A DNA stretch of 64,000 nt from Karalla daura (taxonomy: Eukaryota; Chordata; Actinopteri; Chaetodontiformes; Leiognathidae): positions 20,858,509 to 20,922,508 of the forward strand of contig CM055196.1 in NCBI GenBank assembly GCA_029224185.1. Direction: 5' to 3'. This document shows positions 62,552-64,000 of the stretch, piece by piece. The first letter of the stretch is position 1. The number at the start of each line of letters is the position of its first letter. Both the position numbers and the translations under genes were made by a program. The notes under the pieces are model-generated. The model had not been told where the DNA came from and searched no databases. It was given only the letters and a program-made list of their open reading frames with translations.

Positions 62552-63574
62552 GGGAGCTCAATCTTTCACAATCGAGCTGTTCTGCTTAGTTACTTTCTGC
62601 TCCCAAACACTTGAAGTGCTCTGCAGCTGCTCCGTACATACATTGGACTTTTATCCACTCTCGAGTGCACAGTTCCATTATCGTCCGGACTAACAGGTTA
62701 AATGGAGAAACCTGAAATCCCTTCTCCTCGACTCCATTTGGATATATGTTTTTTAGACCACGCATCATGTCTACAATATGGAGTCAAAGCTGCTAATATC
62801 TCAGCTTTGTTTGTCAAAAATCATTTTCTCACAGTGGTAGTGGAATTAATCATGAGCTTGTTAGAGACACTGGCTTGAGGTAATCAAGGGACACTTTGTC
62901 AGATTTTTCACAGATAATCAACCTGAATCGGAGTGATGATTATCTTTTATTTCACTTGCGCGCACAGGTGCCGTTGCCTTCACCTTTCTATCAGTTTACC
63001 TGACAAGCGTCAATGTCTGCAGCGATCAGTGAGTCACAGCCAGTTATTATTTTTTTCAGAGCAAATGATTTGGATTTGATTTGGTAGCATCAGCACAGAA
63101 TAGAGAGAGATAGAGTTGATAGAGTTGCAGCACAATAGTTTGATGAAGCTCATAGGTCGTCTTCTATGGTCGTACACAGGCTCCACTGCAGTGAAGTGAT
63201 TAAGTATTAGGAGCTTACTTACAGTGAACAGTGACATGTTGTTGGTCACAGTCAACACACAGTATTTACAGTCAGAGCTTGTCCATCTATTCTGGCAATT
63301 TTTACTCATCTAAACAGTGCCATGGGAATTATTTTCTACTTTTTTTTTTTTGGATGATGTTAAGGGCGTGTGGGCTCTCATTAGTGAATGCTGATCTGAG
63401 TCCTTCAAAATTCTTGGCTCCTCTTGATAAAAGTCTGACATCCTGGAGGCCATTCCCCTTCGAGAACACATCTCCTTAAGAACCAAATATTAATGGTGAC
63501 TCTTTGAACATGGCTGCGGAGACGAGGCTAATGAGCTTAATATCGATGGAGCATCACATGAGGACACACACTCC

Positions 63575-63579
<5 letters not shown>
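62550..63579. other. Intronic-looking non-coding stretch
   Basis: Nothing recognised. Confidence 0.55.
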
Positions 63580-63625
<46 letters not shown>

Positions 63626-63652
63626 ACACACACACACACATACACACACACA
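63580..63652. repeat. Compound CT/CA microsatellite
   Basis: CT run followed directly by a CA run with one TA interruption. Confidence 0.92.
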
Positions 63653-64000
63653 ACCCTAAACCGCAGCTGTAAAAAGTAGCCCAAATTAGGAGGCTGAGTG
63701 AACTTGGGTGCAATTAAACATTTTTTAACTACCACAATAAGCTGATGATTGATTCCTGCACACAGCGTTGCCCATTTTGAAAAATCATGGACTTCTTCCA
63801 TCGTTAGTAGGAATTTGTTAGCGTCTTTAAAAAATGTCCATAAAAAAACAAAAAACAAACCGTCTCAATGAATAAATGTCTGGTTCAACCACTGCCATAA
63901 ACTTTACTGTAGAAGCAACAGGGTGAACAGTTATTCATATTTTTAGTTCATTGTACTCTAATGAAAACGTTATTATCTGACACACTGCTCCTTTAACTCA
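63653..64000. other. Non-coding end of window
   Basis: Nothing recognised. Confidence 0.55.

Overview
This window looks like teleost (probably spiny-rayed fish) nuclear DNA. It is AT-leaning and non-coding in style, crowded with CA, GA and TC microsatellites, and full of short DNA-transposon remnants typical of fish: hAT-like, piggyBac-like, Tigger/pogo-like and TA-target elements. It also holds a tRNA-headed SINE-like repeat with a TCCA tail and a degraded L1 LINE. I see no bacterial gene structure, no CRISPR array, no recognisable tRNA, rRNA or miRNA gene, and no complete protein-coding gene. The open reading frames over about 100 codons are chance frames over repeats or non-coding DNA.

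Layout. Bases 1-46,000 read as intergenic DNA or distal regulatory territory. A possible retroelement tail opens the window. LINE-tail-like and hAT-like copies follow at 4.8-6.4 kb. A TTAA-flanked piggyBac-like MITE lies at 8.14-8.47 kb, with relatives at 19.4 and 32.9-33.3 kb. A hAT-like family sits at 9.6 and 26.1 kb, and a Tigger-like composite family at 24.5 and 28.9 kb in opposite orientation. A MITE family with a 4-bp target duplication is at 31.9 and 54.7 kb. An L1 reverse-transcriptase remnant is at 33.8 kb. At 35-45 kb there is a dense cluster of hAT-like MITEs and SINE-like copies with nested insertions.

The only gene-like signal is a CpG-rich block at about 46.04-46.70 kb on the + strand. 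It has GA/CT-rich and GC-rich promoter-like sequence, a probable 5' exon with three AUGs, and a consensus splice donor (CAG|GTGAGT) at 46,694/46,695. If this is right, everything from 46,695 to the window end is the start of a long first intron. That intron contains a possible second promoter (CCAAT plus TATAAATA, about 47.86 kb), G-quadruplex-prone tracts, a CTCF-like site and more transposon copies. I cannot name the gene.

The most interesting structure is a two-element composite. A TA-target MITE sits at the same point near the end of a hAT-like MITE in two copies (41.6 and 43.2 kb). Each composite has its own exact 8-bp target duplication, and a third hAT copy (35.4 kb) keeps the uninterrupted sequence. 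One composite interrupts a short repeat whose uninterrupted duplicate lies about 1 kb downstream, giving a filled-site/empty-site comparison within the window. All of this is read by eye; family names rest on terminal sequences and target-site form, not on database searches.
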